From Marinilabiliaceae bacterium JC017 (GTDB taxonomy: Bacteria; Bacteroidota; Bacteroidia; Bacteroidales; Marinilabiliaceae): DNA of 64,000 nt. Shown one piece after another: positions 8,471-18,490 of this stretch (positions are counted from its first letter, which is position 1; every line of letters starts with the position of its first letter). The stretch covers positions 1 to 64,000 of the forward strand of contig RHGE01000006.1 in the NCBI GenBank assembly GCA_004296775.1, written 5' to 3'. Made by a program: the position numbers and the translations under genes. The notes beneath the pieces are model-generated. The model had not been told where the DNA came from. It worked only from the letters and a program-made list of their open reading frames with translations, and did not search any database.

Positions 8471-10774
8471 GTGCGGAATTTTATATCCATAATATCCATC
8501 TTGTCATTAGTTGTTTTTTGGGGATGTCGAACCACAAAGTATGTTCCCGAAAATCAGTTTCTTCTTAAGAAAGTGGAAATTGAAAATACGGTTAAATCAA
8601 TATCCAAGGAAGAGTTAAAGCCTTACATACGTCAAAAGGAAAACATACGTATTCTTGGTTTTTGGAAGTTTCATCTGGCATTGTATAATTTGTCCGGGAG
8701 AGACTCTTCCAAAGGATTTAATAAATGGCTGCATCGCATAGGGGAAGCCCCGGTTCTCTATGATGCTTTTATGAATGAGCGATCAAAGGAGCAGCTTACA
8801 CTCTTCTTAAAGAATAAAGGTTACTTTCAGGCCGTAGTAAATGATACGATTGTCTATCCTGGAAAGAAAAAAGCGAAAGTGATTTATTCAATCGAACCCG
8901 GGAAGCGTTATCTTATTAATCATTTCGGGTATCGGATAGAGGATGATTCTATTCAACACCTTGTTTGGGCTGATTCCACCAAATCGCTGTTAAAATCAGG
9001 TAAACCTTTTGATGCGGCAACGCATGATGATGAGCGGGAACGGATATCTAAAAAATTGCAGGATCAAGGCTATTTCAACTTTAGTAAGCAATATATCTAT
9101 TTTCAAGCGGATAGTTCCATTGAAGGTAACCTTATCAATGATACTTTGGTGTTAATGAAAGAACCCTTAACCCTGCCATCCGGAAAAGATACTTTGATTA
9201 ATCATGTAAAATCAAAGATAAAGGATGTGTATTTTTTGGTTGGATTTGATCCGCAAAAAGCACTTCTGGGGGAGAAGGATTATCTGAGTTTGTTTGATAC
9301 CTTATCTTATCAAGGATGTTATGTGCTCTATGAAGATGAATTGAAATTTAAGCCTGAAGTATTAATTAATTCCAATTATATTTTTCCCGGACAATATTTT
9401 GATGCCAGTCAGGTCGAGAAGACGCAGTCGTTGCTTTCAAGCTTGCAGTTATTTCGGTATATCAATATTAGATTTAAGCAATTGGAAGAAACAGATGAGG
9501 AAGGAAATCGCCAGTTACAGTGTTTTATTCAATTGTCGCCTTCAAAAACACAGTCTTACTCTCTGGAAATAGAAGGAACTAACTCTTCAGGTAATTTAGG
9601 GGCAGCCGGCAATGTAAAATACCAGCATAATAACTTATTGAATGGGGCTGAGGTTTTGGATGTCCGGTTTCGAACTGCCACGCAAAATCAGTTTTCACAT
9701 GGGGGAAAGGATAGGTTTAATACCCTGGAAGTGGGAGTTGATGGTGGACTAACCTTTCCAAAATTTCTTATGCCCTTTAAGGTTGAAAGTTTTAGAAAAA
9801 AATATAATCCGCGTACTTCTGTTTCGTTGGCGTATAATTATCAGAGACGCCCTGATTATACCCGGACTATAGTTAATGCCAGATTGGCCTATAATTGGCG
9901 ATCATCCCGTTTGATTTCGCACAACTTGTCAATTGTTGATTTTAATCTTGTAAATATCCCAGTGATTACGGATGATTTCTGGAATTATATCAAAGATACT
10001 TTTTTGCGATATAGTTATGAGGATCACTTGATACTGAATACCAATTATACCTTTGTTTATAATGAGCAACAACTGGGGCGGCGGCAAAACTTCTGGTTTT
10101 TTAAAGTTTATGGTGAGTCTGCCGGAAATATACTTAATTCGATGGTCGGGTTATGGGAGGAGAAAGGGGACAGAGAGTATTCTGAAATTCTGGGCATCAG
10201 ATATGCTCAATATGTTAAGGCTGATATTGATTTGCGATACCACCATTACTTAAATCAGGTTAATTCTTTTGCCTATCGTTTTTTTCTGGGGGTAGGCTAT
10301 CCATATGGTAATTTGGATGTTTTACCTTTCGAAAAAAGATATTTTTCAGGAGGTGCTAATAGTATTAGAGCCTGGCCGGTAAGAGGCCTTGGTCCGGGGT
10401 CTTATAAAGAAGAAAATTTGCCCTATTATAATCAGACGGCCGATATTCGGCTTGAGTTGAATGCGGAGTATCGATTTAAGCTTTTTTGGTTGATGGAAGG
10501 TGCACTGTTTGCGGATATGGGAAATATATGGTCCATTAAAGAAAGCAGTAGTATTGAGGGCGGGCTTTTTAAGTTTGATACGTTTTATAAGCAGATAGCA
10601 GTGGGCTTGGGAACGGGCTTAAGGTTGGATTTTAATTATTTCATTTTTCGTCTTGATATGGGTGTAAAAGCCAGAGATCCTTCTTTGCCAGATGGGAAAA
10701 GGTGGATAATTGGTCGACGATCAATAAAATGGGATGATTTAGGTTTTAATTTTGCAATTGGTTATCCATTCTAG
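8471..10774 (+). CDS. tamL: TamA/BamA-like outer-membrane lipoprotein (TamL)
   Basis: Outer-membrane 16-stranded barrel protein of the BamA/TamA family, thought to help insert or export envelope proteins together with a TamB-like partner. The N terminus is a lipoprotein signal with lipobox cysteine at residue 19 (FWGC), the mark of the Bacteroidota variant TamL. POTRA-like repeats occupy roughly residues 30-360, and the barrel covers the rest, with the conserved GGANSIRAW segment and the final FNFAIGYPF strand ending in Phe. The start is GTG; an alternative upstream ATG is not seen in frame. A shared bidirectional terminator separates it from the convergent aldolase gene. Confidence 0.88.
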   Translation: MRNFISIISILSLVVFWGCRTTKYVPENQFLLKKVEIENTVKSISKEELKPYIRQKENIRILGFWKFHLALYNLSGRDSSKGFNKWLHRIGEAPVLYDAFMNERSKEQLTLFLKNKGYFQAVVNDTIVYPGKKKAKVIYSIEPGKRYLINHFGYRIEDDSIQHLVWADSTKSLLKSGKPFDAATHDDERERISKKLQDQGYFNFSKQYIYFQADSSIEGNLINDTLVLMKEPLTLPSGKDTLINHVKSKIKDVYFLVGFDPQKALLGEKDYLSLFDTLSYQGCYVLYEDELKFKPEVLINSNYIFPGQYFDASQVEKTQSLLSSLQLFRYINIRFKQLEETDEEGNRQLQCFIQLSPSKTQSYSLEIEGTNSSGNLGAAGNVKYQHNNLLNGAEVLDVRFRTATQNQFSHGGKDRFNTLEVGVDGGLTFPKFLMPFKVESFRKKYNPRTSVSLAYNYQRRPDYTRTIVNARLAYNWRSSRLISHNLSIVDFNLVNIPVITDDFWNYIKDTFLRYSYEDHLILNTNYTFVYNEQQLGRRQNFWFFKVYGESAGNILNSMVGLWEEKGDREYSEILGIRYAQYVKADIDLRYHHYLNQVNSFAYRFFLGVGYPYGNLDVLPFEKRYFSGGANSIRAWPVRGLGPGSYKEENLPYYNQTADIRLELNAEYRFKLFWLMEGALFADMGNIWSIKESSSIEGGLFKFDTFYKQIAVGLGTGLRLDFNYFIFRLDMGVKARDPSLPDGKRWIIGRRSIKWDDLGFNFAIGYPF

Positions 10775-10780
10775 GGCTAT

Positions 10781-10814
10781 AAAAAAAAGGGAAGCATAAG
10801 CTTCCCTTTTTTTT
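10781..10814. terminator. Bidirectional terminator between tamL and the aldolase gene
   Basis: Stem GGGAAGC/GCTTCCC with loop ATAA, preceded by eight A and followed by eight T, so it serves both convergent genes. Confidence 0.92.
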
Positions 10815-10833
10815 ATTTTTAATAGAGCAATAA

Positions 10834-11829
10834 TTAAGCTCTGTTGGCAGATCCTAATACATGCTCGTTTTTATGCATATATAGTTCTTTTAGCAATTCT
10901 CTTGCTGGACCTAAGTATTTTCTTGGGTCAAATTCAGCTGGTTTTTCAGTGAAAACTTTACGAACAGCAGCAGTCATAGCTAAGCGGCCATCAGAGTCAA
11001 TGTTAATTTTACAAACAGCTGATTTTGCTGCTTTACGCAATTGCTCTTCTGGAATACCAATAGCGTCTTTTAATGCACCACCAAATTTGTTAATTGTTTC
11101 AACGTGTTCTTGTGGAACAGATGAAGAACCGTGTAATACAATTGGGAATCCAGGAATGCGTTTTTCAATTTCTTCCAGAATGTCGAATCGCAATGGAGGT
11201 GGTACTAAAACACCCTCTTCGTTGCGTGTACATTGTGCTGGCGTAAATTTGTTTGCACCGTGAGATGTTCCAATGGAGATAGCTAATGAATCAACGCCGG
11301 TTCTTTTAACGAAGTCTTCTACTTCTTCAGGTTTAGTATATGATGAAGTCTCTGCAACAACATCATCTTCAACACCTGCTAATACTCCTAATTCTCCCTC
11401 AACAGTTACGCCGTGAGCATGAGCATACTCAACCACTTTTTTTGTAAGGGCAACATTTTCTTCGTATGAGTGATGTGATCCGTCAATCATAACTGAAGAA
11501 AAACCGTTATCGATACAATCTTTACAAAGTTCAAAAGTATCACCATGATCCAAGTGTAATACAACTGGAATTTCATATCCCAACTCTTTAACATACTCAA
11601 CAGCTCCACGAGCCATATTTCTTAAAAGAGTGGCATTCGCATATTTTCTTGCACCTGAAGATACTTGTAGAATCACGGGAGACTTAGTTTCAACACAGGC
11701 CAAAAGAATAGCTTGCATTTGTTCTAAGTTGTTGAAGTTATAAGCAGGAATTGCATAACCGCCTTCCACGGCTTTAGCGAATAGGTCCTTTGTGCTCGCA
11801 AGACCTAGATCTTTGTAATTAATTGCCAT
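10834..11829 (-). CDS. fba: Class II fructose-bisphosphate aldolase
   Basis: Zinc-dependent cleavage of fructose-1,6-bisphosphate to DHAP and glyceraldehyde 3-phosphate in glycolysis, cytosolic. Metal-binding residues appear in VVLHLDHGD, in the GVTVEGELG segment and in IVLHGSSSV; the phosphate-binding region INIDSDGRLA follows. Length 331 aa is typical of the longer class IIB form. Codon use is that of a highly expressed gene. A good Bacteroidota-type promoter lies about 100 bases upstream of the start. The convergent neighbour tamL shares its terminator. Confidence 0.95.
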   Translation of the reverse strand: MAINYKDLGLASTKDLFAKAVEGGYAIPAYNFNNLEQMQAILLACVETKSPVILQVSSGARKYANATLLRNMARGAVEYVKELGYEIPVVLHLDHGDTFELCKDCIDNGFSSVMIDGSHHSYEENVALTKKVVEYAHAHGVTVEGELGVLAGVEDDVVAETSSYTKPEEVEDFVKRTGVDSLAISIGTSHGANKFTPAQCTRNEEGVLVPPPLRFDILEEIEKRIPGFPIVLHGSSSVPQEHVETINKFGGALKDAIGIPEEQLRKAAKSAVCKINIDSDGRLAMTAAVRKVFTEKPAEFDPRKYLGPARELLKELYMHKNEHVLGSANRA

Positions 11830-11929
11830 GTTTTTTGATGTGTTTATGTTAAAAACTATAGTAATATCTTAGAAATTAGCAGTATAGGTGCTAAATTTTG
11901 TTTTTTTTGTTGTCCTTATTTTTTCAAGA

Positions 11930-11961
11930 CAAAAATAAAAAAACAGGCTGGGTTTTACAAT
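11930..11961 (-). promoter_or_regulatory. Predicted Bacteroidota sigma-A promoter for the aldolase gene
   Basis: Read on the minus strand: ATTG, 20 bases, then TATTTTTG, which matches the TTTG / TAnnTTTG consensus. The leader to the start codon would be roughly 95 bases. Confidence 0.5.
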
Positions 11962-12169
11962 TTTTATAGCAGGTAAATGGTTTTGTTGCAAGTGTGTTTG
12001 TTTTCAGGTATTAAAGGGTGGTTATGTAAATTTCGAGTGTTAAAAAGTATTAATCAGATGCTCTCAGACTGATGAATGAGTAGGACAATGGTTGAAATAA
12101 CATGAAATTAAAAGTGAATTTGATTGTTATTCTGTCATTGGGGGCATTAAAACTATAGTAATAGTTTCA

Positions 12170-12320
12170 ATAGTTCGATAAACTTTTTTAACTCATTTAA
12201 AAATAGTTCGTGCTTTTTTGATTGTCAAAACTATTAAAGGTCAAAAAGTAAGATTGATGTAAGTCGAATTAAGGTCTGTTATCAAACGGCTATTGGGAAT
12301 AGATATTTACAGAAGCCCGG
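12170..12320 (+). repeat. Dispersed intergenic repeat, copy B
   Basis: Begins with AATAGTTCGATAAACTTTT and continues with GTCTGTTATC. The same order of motifs is seen in copy C near 20400, while copy A near 7460 shares the first part. No coding potential. Confidence 0.5.
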
Positions 12321-12355
12321 TGTGTAAAAAAGGCAGGCTCATTCCGGTAGCCTTC

Positions 12356-12402
12356 CTCCCACGCATTCGCTCCCACGCATTCGCTCCCACGCATTCGCTC
12401 CC
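12356..12402. repeat. Three tandem copies of a 14-bp unit
   Basis: The unit CTCCCACGCATTCG occurs three times without change and is followed by a partial fourth (CTCCC). It is GC-rich compared with its surroundings. No gene overlaps it. Confidence 0.85.
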
Positions 12403-12420
12403 CTGGTTTTATAATCCCGC

Positions 12421-12971
12421 TAGCGCCAATTTGCAATCGGTGCATTGTGAATCAATAGATATTAGCTAGGATTAGAAAATATAAGTTCCATAAACCGGAA
12501 GGAATCTGTTTTATCACTTTTGCCATGCCAGGAGAACGAGGGTGCTGGATGTTTTGTGATTAAATGATGGGGCGCGGATGGTAAATATGAACTAGCTAAG
12601 GGAAACACTATCTTTTTTTTCAGGTCTCACCAATTTTCATTGATGTTGCTTACAAACCTTCAGGTTTTAAAACCTGAAGGTTTAACAATCACCCAAACGA
12701 ATATCTGTTTTTTGGGAATAGATGGGATAAATCCCTAACTAAGTACATTCTTGAATCATTCTGCGTTAAGCAGAAGTTACAACACGGATTGTAAATCTGT
12801 TCCCGCGGTAAAATATTCCATTTCAGTGGCTGTTTGTTTAATCCCGCGTAAAAGGGATTAAACACCGCGGATAAGGGGAACTGTCCCGCGGCTATTTTTT
12901 CTGTCCCGCGGTAAAAATAACTGCTGGCGCAGATTTGCAATCGGTGCCTTATGAATAAACAGATAATAGCT
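12421..12971. repeat. Intergenic repeat cluster with duplicated 46-bp element and CCGCGG motifs
   Basis: Two related copies of an element containing TTTGCAATCGGTGC lie at about 12421-12466 and 12925-12971. Between them are several CCCGCGG sites (about 12801, 12883, 12904), an inverted GATTGTAAATC segment near 12786, a perfect 30-bp palindrome at 12654-12683, and an 11-bp inverted repeat around 12835-12864. Short open frames here have poor composition and I do not call them. The cluster resembles degraded repetitive intergenic elements. Confidence 0.6.
12654..12683. repeat. Perfect 30-bp palindrome
   Basis: Each half is 15 bases (AAACCTTCAGGTTTT and its complement), with no loop bases between them. 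It has no T-run after it. It may be a degraded mobile-element end or a cruciform-forming sequence. Confidence 0.8.
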
Positions 12972-13483
12972 TAAATAGGACCACCGTTGCATTATATCCG
13001 GGTTAGACCCGGGCGAGTCGTGATGGTAAAAGAACTGGAGGTATAATCGTATATGTTCGGTACCATTATTCTGACAGCTCAAAATTGGTATAAGCCGTGG
13101 AGATATAACCGCGAAAAATCAAACGAATGTGTGAATTGATATGCGGCCGAAGGCCGGATGGTAGCAACGAAGCGAGACGCTTCGCTGAACGTAGGGGGAA
13201 CTGCCATCACAGTAGATCGACTTAAAAAGGGTGGATACATTCCTTTGGCTGAGCTGTACAGTCAAATGTCTTCATCCTTACTTGTAAATCTGAATTCACT
13301 ATTGACTGCGTCGATTTTCAATTTCCCATGATGTAGAGAATCGCCGTATATGTTCCTGAGATTGAAATGTCCGGTGGATATTTGGATTAAAGGGAAGGGG
13401 CGAAGCTCGCGCACTACGGTGGTGTGAGAGCTTTTCCGCTAGGTTATTGACCTAGCGGCTGGTTACTCGATTAGCAAACGTTT
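12972..13483. other. Gap without a supported gene
   Basis: This stretch holds only a short hairpin (GAAGCG with CGCTTC near 13158-13172) and, at 13369-13386, the sequence GTCCGGTGGATATTTGGA whose parts recur on the far side of the DUF1254 gene pair. I see no credible coding frame or RNA gene. Confidence 0.5.
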
Positions 13484-14590
13484 TTAATATTCTTCAATAA
13501 CTGGTGGAATCCAGCTTCCATCTATAATACCTTGTTTGCCCCAATAGGCTCTGATGTATAAAGAGAATTCCCCTTCAGGAGCAGGTAACCAATTACTCTC
13601 TTTATCTTTCCCAGGATTTTTATTTCCTGCATATAGAATAAGCGAACCATCATCGCCATATTTCAACGATTTATTTTTAGTTCCGAGCGAGAAACGATTC
13701 AATTCATTGGGATGGAAGAAATGATGTTTGTTATACATTGTCATTGACCAAAAGCCCTTAACTGGTGGTAACTCCCCTGCTTTAAATGTTATTTTGTAAT
13801 TTTTACTTCCCACCATCTTTGTGTCGTCACTGGTGTTGTCGGTATAAAAATATTGTGTTTCACTAGGACGATTATCAAACATATTTGAACGAGCTGTTCC
13901 TGTTCTATTAAAATAGTCCAGTCCCCATTCTGCATTATTAACAGAGCGATTCCAACCGTTACCTGCGGGTTTTCCATTGTATTTCCACTTTAGGAAATCT
14001 TGAATCAATGTCTTGTCTAACTCAACAACTGTTTCTGTGATAAGCTTTTTTATTTCCTGACTATTGTTTGCAACCTTAATAAGTGCATTGAATTGGTCAT
14101 ATAGGGTTTCTTCACCAGGTAGTGGTGGTATAGTTTCAAGCACTTCGCCGAGCTGATCGAAGTATTTTTCTGGTACGACCCACTTGGCCTCACCGCCACC
14201 GGATTCGTTCGGATTTGGAATGGCAGGCGCCTCTTTCCAAACTTTGGTCTTCATCTGTCCGTCAAACTCGCTTAGGGGATATACGACAACCTGATTGAGA
14301 ACCGGCTGGATAGCGGCTCGATCCTCGTCCGTATCATTCATAAAAAGCCGTGGAACCAGATTGGCCAGGGCGGTCGGACTTTTAATCACCTCATTAATGC
14401 CGGTTGGGACTTTACCGTCCCAGTTGGGCCCTGCCAGCAAATAGAATCCAGGTTTGGAACCGTACGGCTTGCCCAGACGACCGACCTGGTCGGTGCGGGC
14501 ATCGTAAATGGCGTAGATCCAGAAACGGTCGCCAACTTCGGGAACCTGAATGATCACGGGTTGCTCATCAAGAAAAGAAACCCAGTCCAT
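13484..14590 (-). pseudogene. DUF1254/DUF1214 protein, 3' part after a frameshift
   Basis: Encodes the rest of the DUF1254 domain and the whole C-terminal DUF1214 domain (368 codons from the first in-frame ATG). The frame starts with the conserved PVIIQVPEVGDRFW and KPYGSKPGFYLL segments, then covers a variable linker and ends with a beta-rich region (KGFWSMTMYNKHHF and YIRAYWGK). Its N-terminal half sits in another frame just upstream, so an intact gene would run from 14963 to 13484. The join lies in a pyrimidine-rich tract near 14568-14580, where one extra base or two missing bases would explain the break. DUF1254 proteins have no settled function. A sequencing error cannot be excluded. Confidence 0.7.
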
Positions 14591-14963
14591 ACACTACATC
14601 CTGATTCGGGCAGGCAACAAAATTCTGCTCGGGAGCAATATAGTCATACAACATCCCGACCTGTCCCAGTGGAGATACGGGCAGTACGCCACCAAGTCTT
14701 CCCGGTTCCGGTGCCAGGGTAATGGAGTTCCTTCGGTTGATCATGTTGACCATGGGGTAGCCCCAGATATAGGCCATGTGGGCGATGGATTTAGCATATT
14801 CAGGATGCATAATCATATCCGAACTTGCTTGTGCTACTTTAACTTTTGAACAACACGACTTTGTCTCTTCTTTTTTTACTTGTTCTTTTATAGGTGTGTT
14901 GCAAGATGACAATACACCAAGTAGCATTATTGCTGCTATAGAAAATTTCATAAATTTTAACAT
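14568..14963 (-). pseudogene. DUF1254 protein, 5' part before a frameshift
   Basis: This 131-codon frame begins with a lipoprotein signal peptide (lipobox near LSSC, residue 20) and carries the start of the DUF1254 domain, including YIWGYPMVNMINR and NQDVVYGLGFF, then stops. The expected continuation is found in the next frame on the same strand, overlapping by 23 bases. The same order of motifs is intact in the adjacent paralogue at 15017-16561, which shows what is missing. Likely a recently broken gene for an envelope lipoprotein, unless the frameshift is programmed or an artefact. Confidence 0.7.
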
Positions 14964-15016
14964 GGTTATTTCATCAATTTGTAAATATTTTGTCTTTCAT
15001 TAAATTATTGCCAACA

Positions 15017-16561
15017 TTATTTTATCTTCTCGAAATCACCTGGCTTAAACTTACGGTCGAAGAAAGGTTGTTCTGGACCATATAATCTAATTAGACTGAA
15101 CCAACCAACATCCGGTATCGTTTTTATCCAATTCTTTTTGCCTTCCGGTTGTTCTGGTGCAAAATATATTGTTACTGAACCGTCCTCATTGTATTCTAAA
15201 TCATTTAAGGAGTTTAAAGAAGGATATTCTTGTCCAGCAGGTAGTCCTGACGCTGTTGAAAATTCATAAGCCGTTAATGACCAGAATAATTTGGCAGGAA
15301 CATTTGCAGGAATTGTAATTTTATATGTATTTTCTCCGGTTAAGAAATTACCTTCACTGTCTTTATAAGCTCCTGCATATTTAGCTCCTAGTCCAACAAC
15401 GGAGCTAATCATACCTGAACTGATTGAATAGTGGTTGATGTACATATGAGCTTTAGCATTAACATCAATATGATTAGTTTCTCTCCACGCAAACTCTTCA
15501 TTTAAGAGAACTTTCATAAAATCATTCAATTCTGTTTTCCCATGAGCGACCCATTGCCTGTCTTTCCACCAAAGTCCTTTGTATTCCCTATCGGAATTAG
15601 CTGCTATATTTTTAGCCATTTTCCATGCTGTTTTGGCAGCTAAATCCAATATCTCTTTTTCTCTTGCAGAAGGATTAAATTCTTTTCCTTTGACGATCCC
15701 TAAACTGGCCATAACACCGTTCATATATTGGTCTGCTTTATCGACTTTATCACTTTGAATAAATCGGTTAAGCATCTCGAAATAGGAGTAATCATGGGCA
15801 AATAAAGCATTGGACTTTACATCTGATGCACGGGCAAATTTCATTTCTTTTTTCGCTCCATTGAGGGGATAGAGCTTGATACCTTCTATTGACTTAACAC
15901 CGGGCTCAACATTATCAATGCTTTTAAAAAATCCTCTGACAAAAATAAAGACACCATTGGTCTTACTTTTATATACAAAGTAGTTTTTACTATCTACTTC
16001 GCCTGTGTAGTCATCCGGAATTATTAAATATTTACCACCTTTCCCTTTATCAGGACCTGGGATTCCTATATCAGCTAGAAATTGTCTGCCATTGACTTTT
16101 GGTCCTTCTAATGGTCTATGCCAAAAATCGTCTAGGAGTCCTTGCAAATTAGCCGGAGCTTCCAGAACCAACGGTCCTGTTTTGCTCAAATCTGCAAATC
16201 CTAAGCCGTAGATCACATCAGAGTTGGGAGTGGTAATAACTGTATTTGGCTTCAGTCGTTGTTCAAAAACAGACATCACCTGATACCCCTCTCCAAAGGT
16301 TTTTCCTAATCCCTCTTTCATCGCATACATATTTACAGCAGGTAATGCCCATAAATAAGTTTGTACAGCTCTTTGAAAGTAAAGTTCTTCATCTAACTTA
16401 AGTGTAGTTTCTTTAGTTGGATAGTCCTTTTCAAATAGTAGATCCGCTAGTTTCTTATAGTGATCGCCTGTATCACTTTGTGTTTTAGCAGGGTTTTGTT
16501 GTTGGCAAGCAGTAGTTAATATCAAAAAAAGTACTGCTAAGCTTAAAACTGTTTTGTTCAT
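15017..16561 (-). CDS. DUF1254/DUF1214 domain lipoprotein
   Basis: Intact 514-aa paralogue of the broken neighbour. A lipoprotein signal with lipobox cysteine at residue 19 (TTAC) predicts anchoring in the envelope. The DUF1254 domain includes YLWALPAVNMYAMKEG and NSDVIYGLGFADL; the C-terminal DUF1214 part holds FWSLTAYEFSTASGLP and a final region with GWFSLIRLYGPEQPF. The biochemical role of the family is unknown. The two genes lie head to tail about 50 bases apart on the minus strand, suggesting duplication. They sit in a repeat-rich, otherwise gene-poor segment, which fits acquisition by transfer, though base composition is not strikingly different. Confidence 0.85.
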   Translation of the reverse strand: MNKTVLSLAVLFLILTTACQQQNPAKTQSDTGDHYKKLADLLFEKDYPTKETTLKLDEELYFQRAVQTYLWALPAVNMYAMKEGLGKTFGEGYQVMSVFEQRLKPNTVITTPNSDVIYGLGFADLSKTGPLVLEAPANLQGLLDDFWHRPLEGPKVNGRQFLADIGIPGPDKGKGGKYLIIPDDYTGEVDSKNYFVYKSKTNGVFIFVRGFFKSIDNVEPGVKSIEGIKLYPLNGAKKEMKFARASDVKSNALFAHDYSYFEMLNRFIQSDKVDKADQYMNGVMASLGIVKGKEFNPSAREKEILDLAAKTAWKMAKNIAANSDREYKGLWWKDRQWVAHGKTELNDFMKVLLNEEFAWRETNHIDVNAKAHMYINHYSISSGMISSVVGLGAKYAGAYKDSEGNFLTGENTYKITIPANVPAKLFWSLTAYEFSTASGLPAGQEYPSLNSLNDLEYNEDGSVTIYFAPEQPEGKKNWIKTIPDVGWFSLIRLYGPEQPFFDRKFKPGDFEKIK

Positions 16562-17592
16562 TTGGTTAAAAAATTAAGATTAAAATAATGTTATCGTTTC
16601 AATGTATATCGTAGTTTATTGTGCCAAATTCAAATATCAATTCTCACAACCCCTTTCAAAATTTACTTAAGTTAAGTATTTGCTTTGTCTTTCCTGCGGG
16701 ATGTGGGGAATGTTTGCTAACTTATAATAGTCAGCGTATGTTTTATATTTCGCATATGGGCATTGGTCATCCTCTTTGTCACTTTTGGGATATAGTATAT
16801 TTTTTGGGACTGTTACAGCTCCGCTTCCTCAGTTACAATAAATCATTGCATAAGTCCTTGTCAATTTTATACTTGCCACGTAATTACACATCAAGTCGAT
16901 TATTGTTCTTCTAAAATACCTTCATCTATATTTTGTAATGCCCTGTTTTGCTTTTAATACAATGCAGTACATTGTAAATTATAACAGTTTATAATTAGCT
17001 TAAAATAAGCTACAATCCTCCAAATATCCAAGTCGTCCGGTGGACTTTTTTAATTCTGTAAGGAAATTCTATCACCAGGGAATCCAAAGTATTCAATACA
17101 TGACTCCCATAAATCATGATCAACACATCTTTAACTCTCCACGTTGGCAGTTAACCAAATTATGACCAGCACTTTTCTCCTGGTCTTCATAGAGTATGAA
17201 CCAGGTCAACAAACAGTTTTAAGTGGTGTAAATACAGATTAAACTCACAGTTAATGCATAATTAATACAGACTAATGACAGATATTCGCGACTTTACCCT
17301 GACAATATTCAGAGAAGACTCTTTCGCGATTCCGGGTAAACGGTATAGAAGATCTTTATATGACTGCTTCCATACCTTCCTGAGATCAGAAGTAGCATTA
17401 ACTGACATTTTCAATATGTGTATAAATCCTATAGAGCTTGCTTTGTACGCATTTTGCCAACCGCGAATTTATCGAATTGCTATTAGATGAAAAGCTCATA
17501 TAACCACACAGTGGTTTAAAATTCGTTTAATTATTATAATTCGCGGTTAAAACAATTGTATATTTCAATGATGATTGGGTAAAATCATTAGG
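16562..17592. other. Gap of about 1 kb without a supported gene
   Basis: Several short frames exist (for example 16621-16914 and 17275-17490), but their translations are rich in Cys, Phe and Tyr without any recognisable order, and they lack ribosome-binding signals. A weak terminator-like hairpin (AAGTC/GACTT plus a T-run) is at 17030-17051, and TCCAAATATCCA at 17019-17030 is the inverse of a sequence at 13375-13386. Confidence 0.5.
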
Positions 17593-18490
17593 ATTCATTG
17601 CGTTTTATGCGGCTTGGCGAGAGATCAAAAGTTCTGGGTTCAAGGTGTAAGGTTCATGGTGTCTGTGGCTCTTTGTGATTCCTCTGGGGTTCTCTGTGTT
17701 ACAGTTTTGGTTTAAAAGGGGTTATTCGTGTAATCTTTTGTTCCTATCAATAGCTCTATAGGGGCGACAGTATGGTAGACATGCATAAATGACATTAAAA
17801 AGAGTGCCGTAGGTACGACAGATTTTTTAATCAGGAATGGTTCTTTTTTTTGCATTGTCCCAGATGGTTTTGGGTTTGAGGTTAAGATATCTCTGCGAAA
17901 CTTCGCGTTTCCTCTGCGAGCCTCTGCGTTACAATTTATGGTTTTTGAGTTGATTGTTACAGGCCGGTAAAATTTTTGGGATTCATTGCGTCTTGTGCGT
18001 CTTGGCGAGAGACCAAATGTTCTGGGTTCAAGGTATAAGGTTCATGGCGTCTCTGCGGCTCTTTGTGATTCCTCTGTGGTTCTCTGTGTTACAGTTGTGG
18101 TTTAAAAGGGATTATTCGTGTAATCTTTTGTTCCTATCAATAGCTCCATAGGAGCGACAGTATTGTAGACATGCATAAATGACATTAAAAAGAGTGCCGT
18201 AGGTACGACAGATTTTTTAATCAGGAATAGTTTTTTTTGCATTGTCCCAAATGGTTTTGGGTTTGAGGTTAAGATATCTCTGCGAAACTTCGCGTTTCCT
18301 CTGCGAGCCTTTGCGTTACAATTTATGGGTTTTGAGTTGGGTGTTACAGGCCGGTAAAATTTTTGGTATTCATTGCGTCTTATGCGGCTTGGCGAGAGAC
18401 CAAATGTTCTGGGTTCAAGGTGTAAGGTTCATGGCGTCTCTGCAGCTCTTTGTGATTCCTCTGTGGTTTTCTGTGTTACAGTTTTGGTTT
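17593..18490. repeat. Long tandem repeat, unit about 388 bp, about 2.3 copies
   Basis: Copies start at about 17593, 17981 and 18368 (388 and 387 bases apart); the third stops after about 120 bases. Identity between copies looks above 90 percent by eye. Each unit contains GTGCCGTAGGTACGAC, AGACATGCATAAATGACATT, and two related stretches built from CTCTGCG/TCTGTG words that end in GTTAC. Frames opened in the repeat are not real genes. Motifs like the CTCTGCG and GTGCCGTAGGTACGA words are, to my knowledge, common intergenic repeats in environmental bacteria including Bacteroidota. Confidence 0.85.

Noticed and set aside
12356-12402. Possible CRISPR array
   Set aside because: The 14-bp units are contiguous without spacers and no cas gene is present.
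16621-16914. 97-codon frame upstream of the DUF1254 lipoprotein gene
   Set aside because: Cys/Phe-rich random-looking translation, no ribosome-binding signal.
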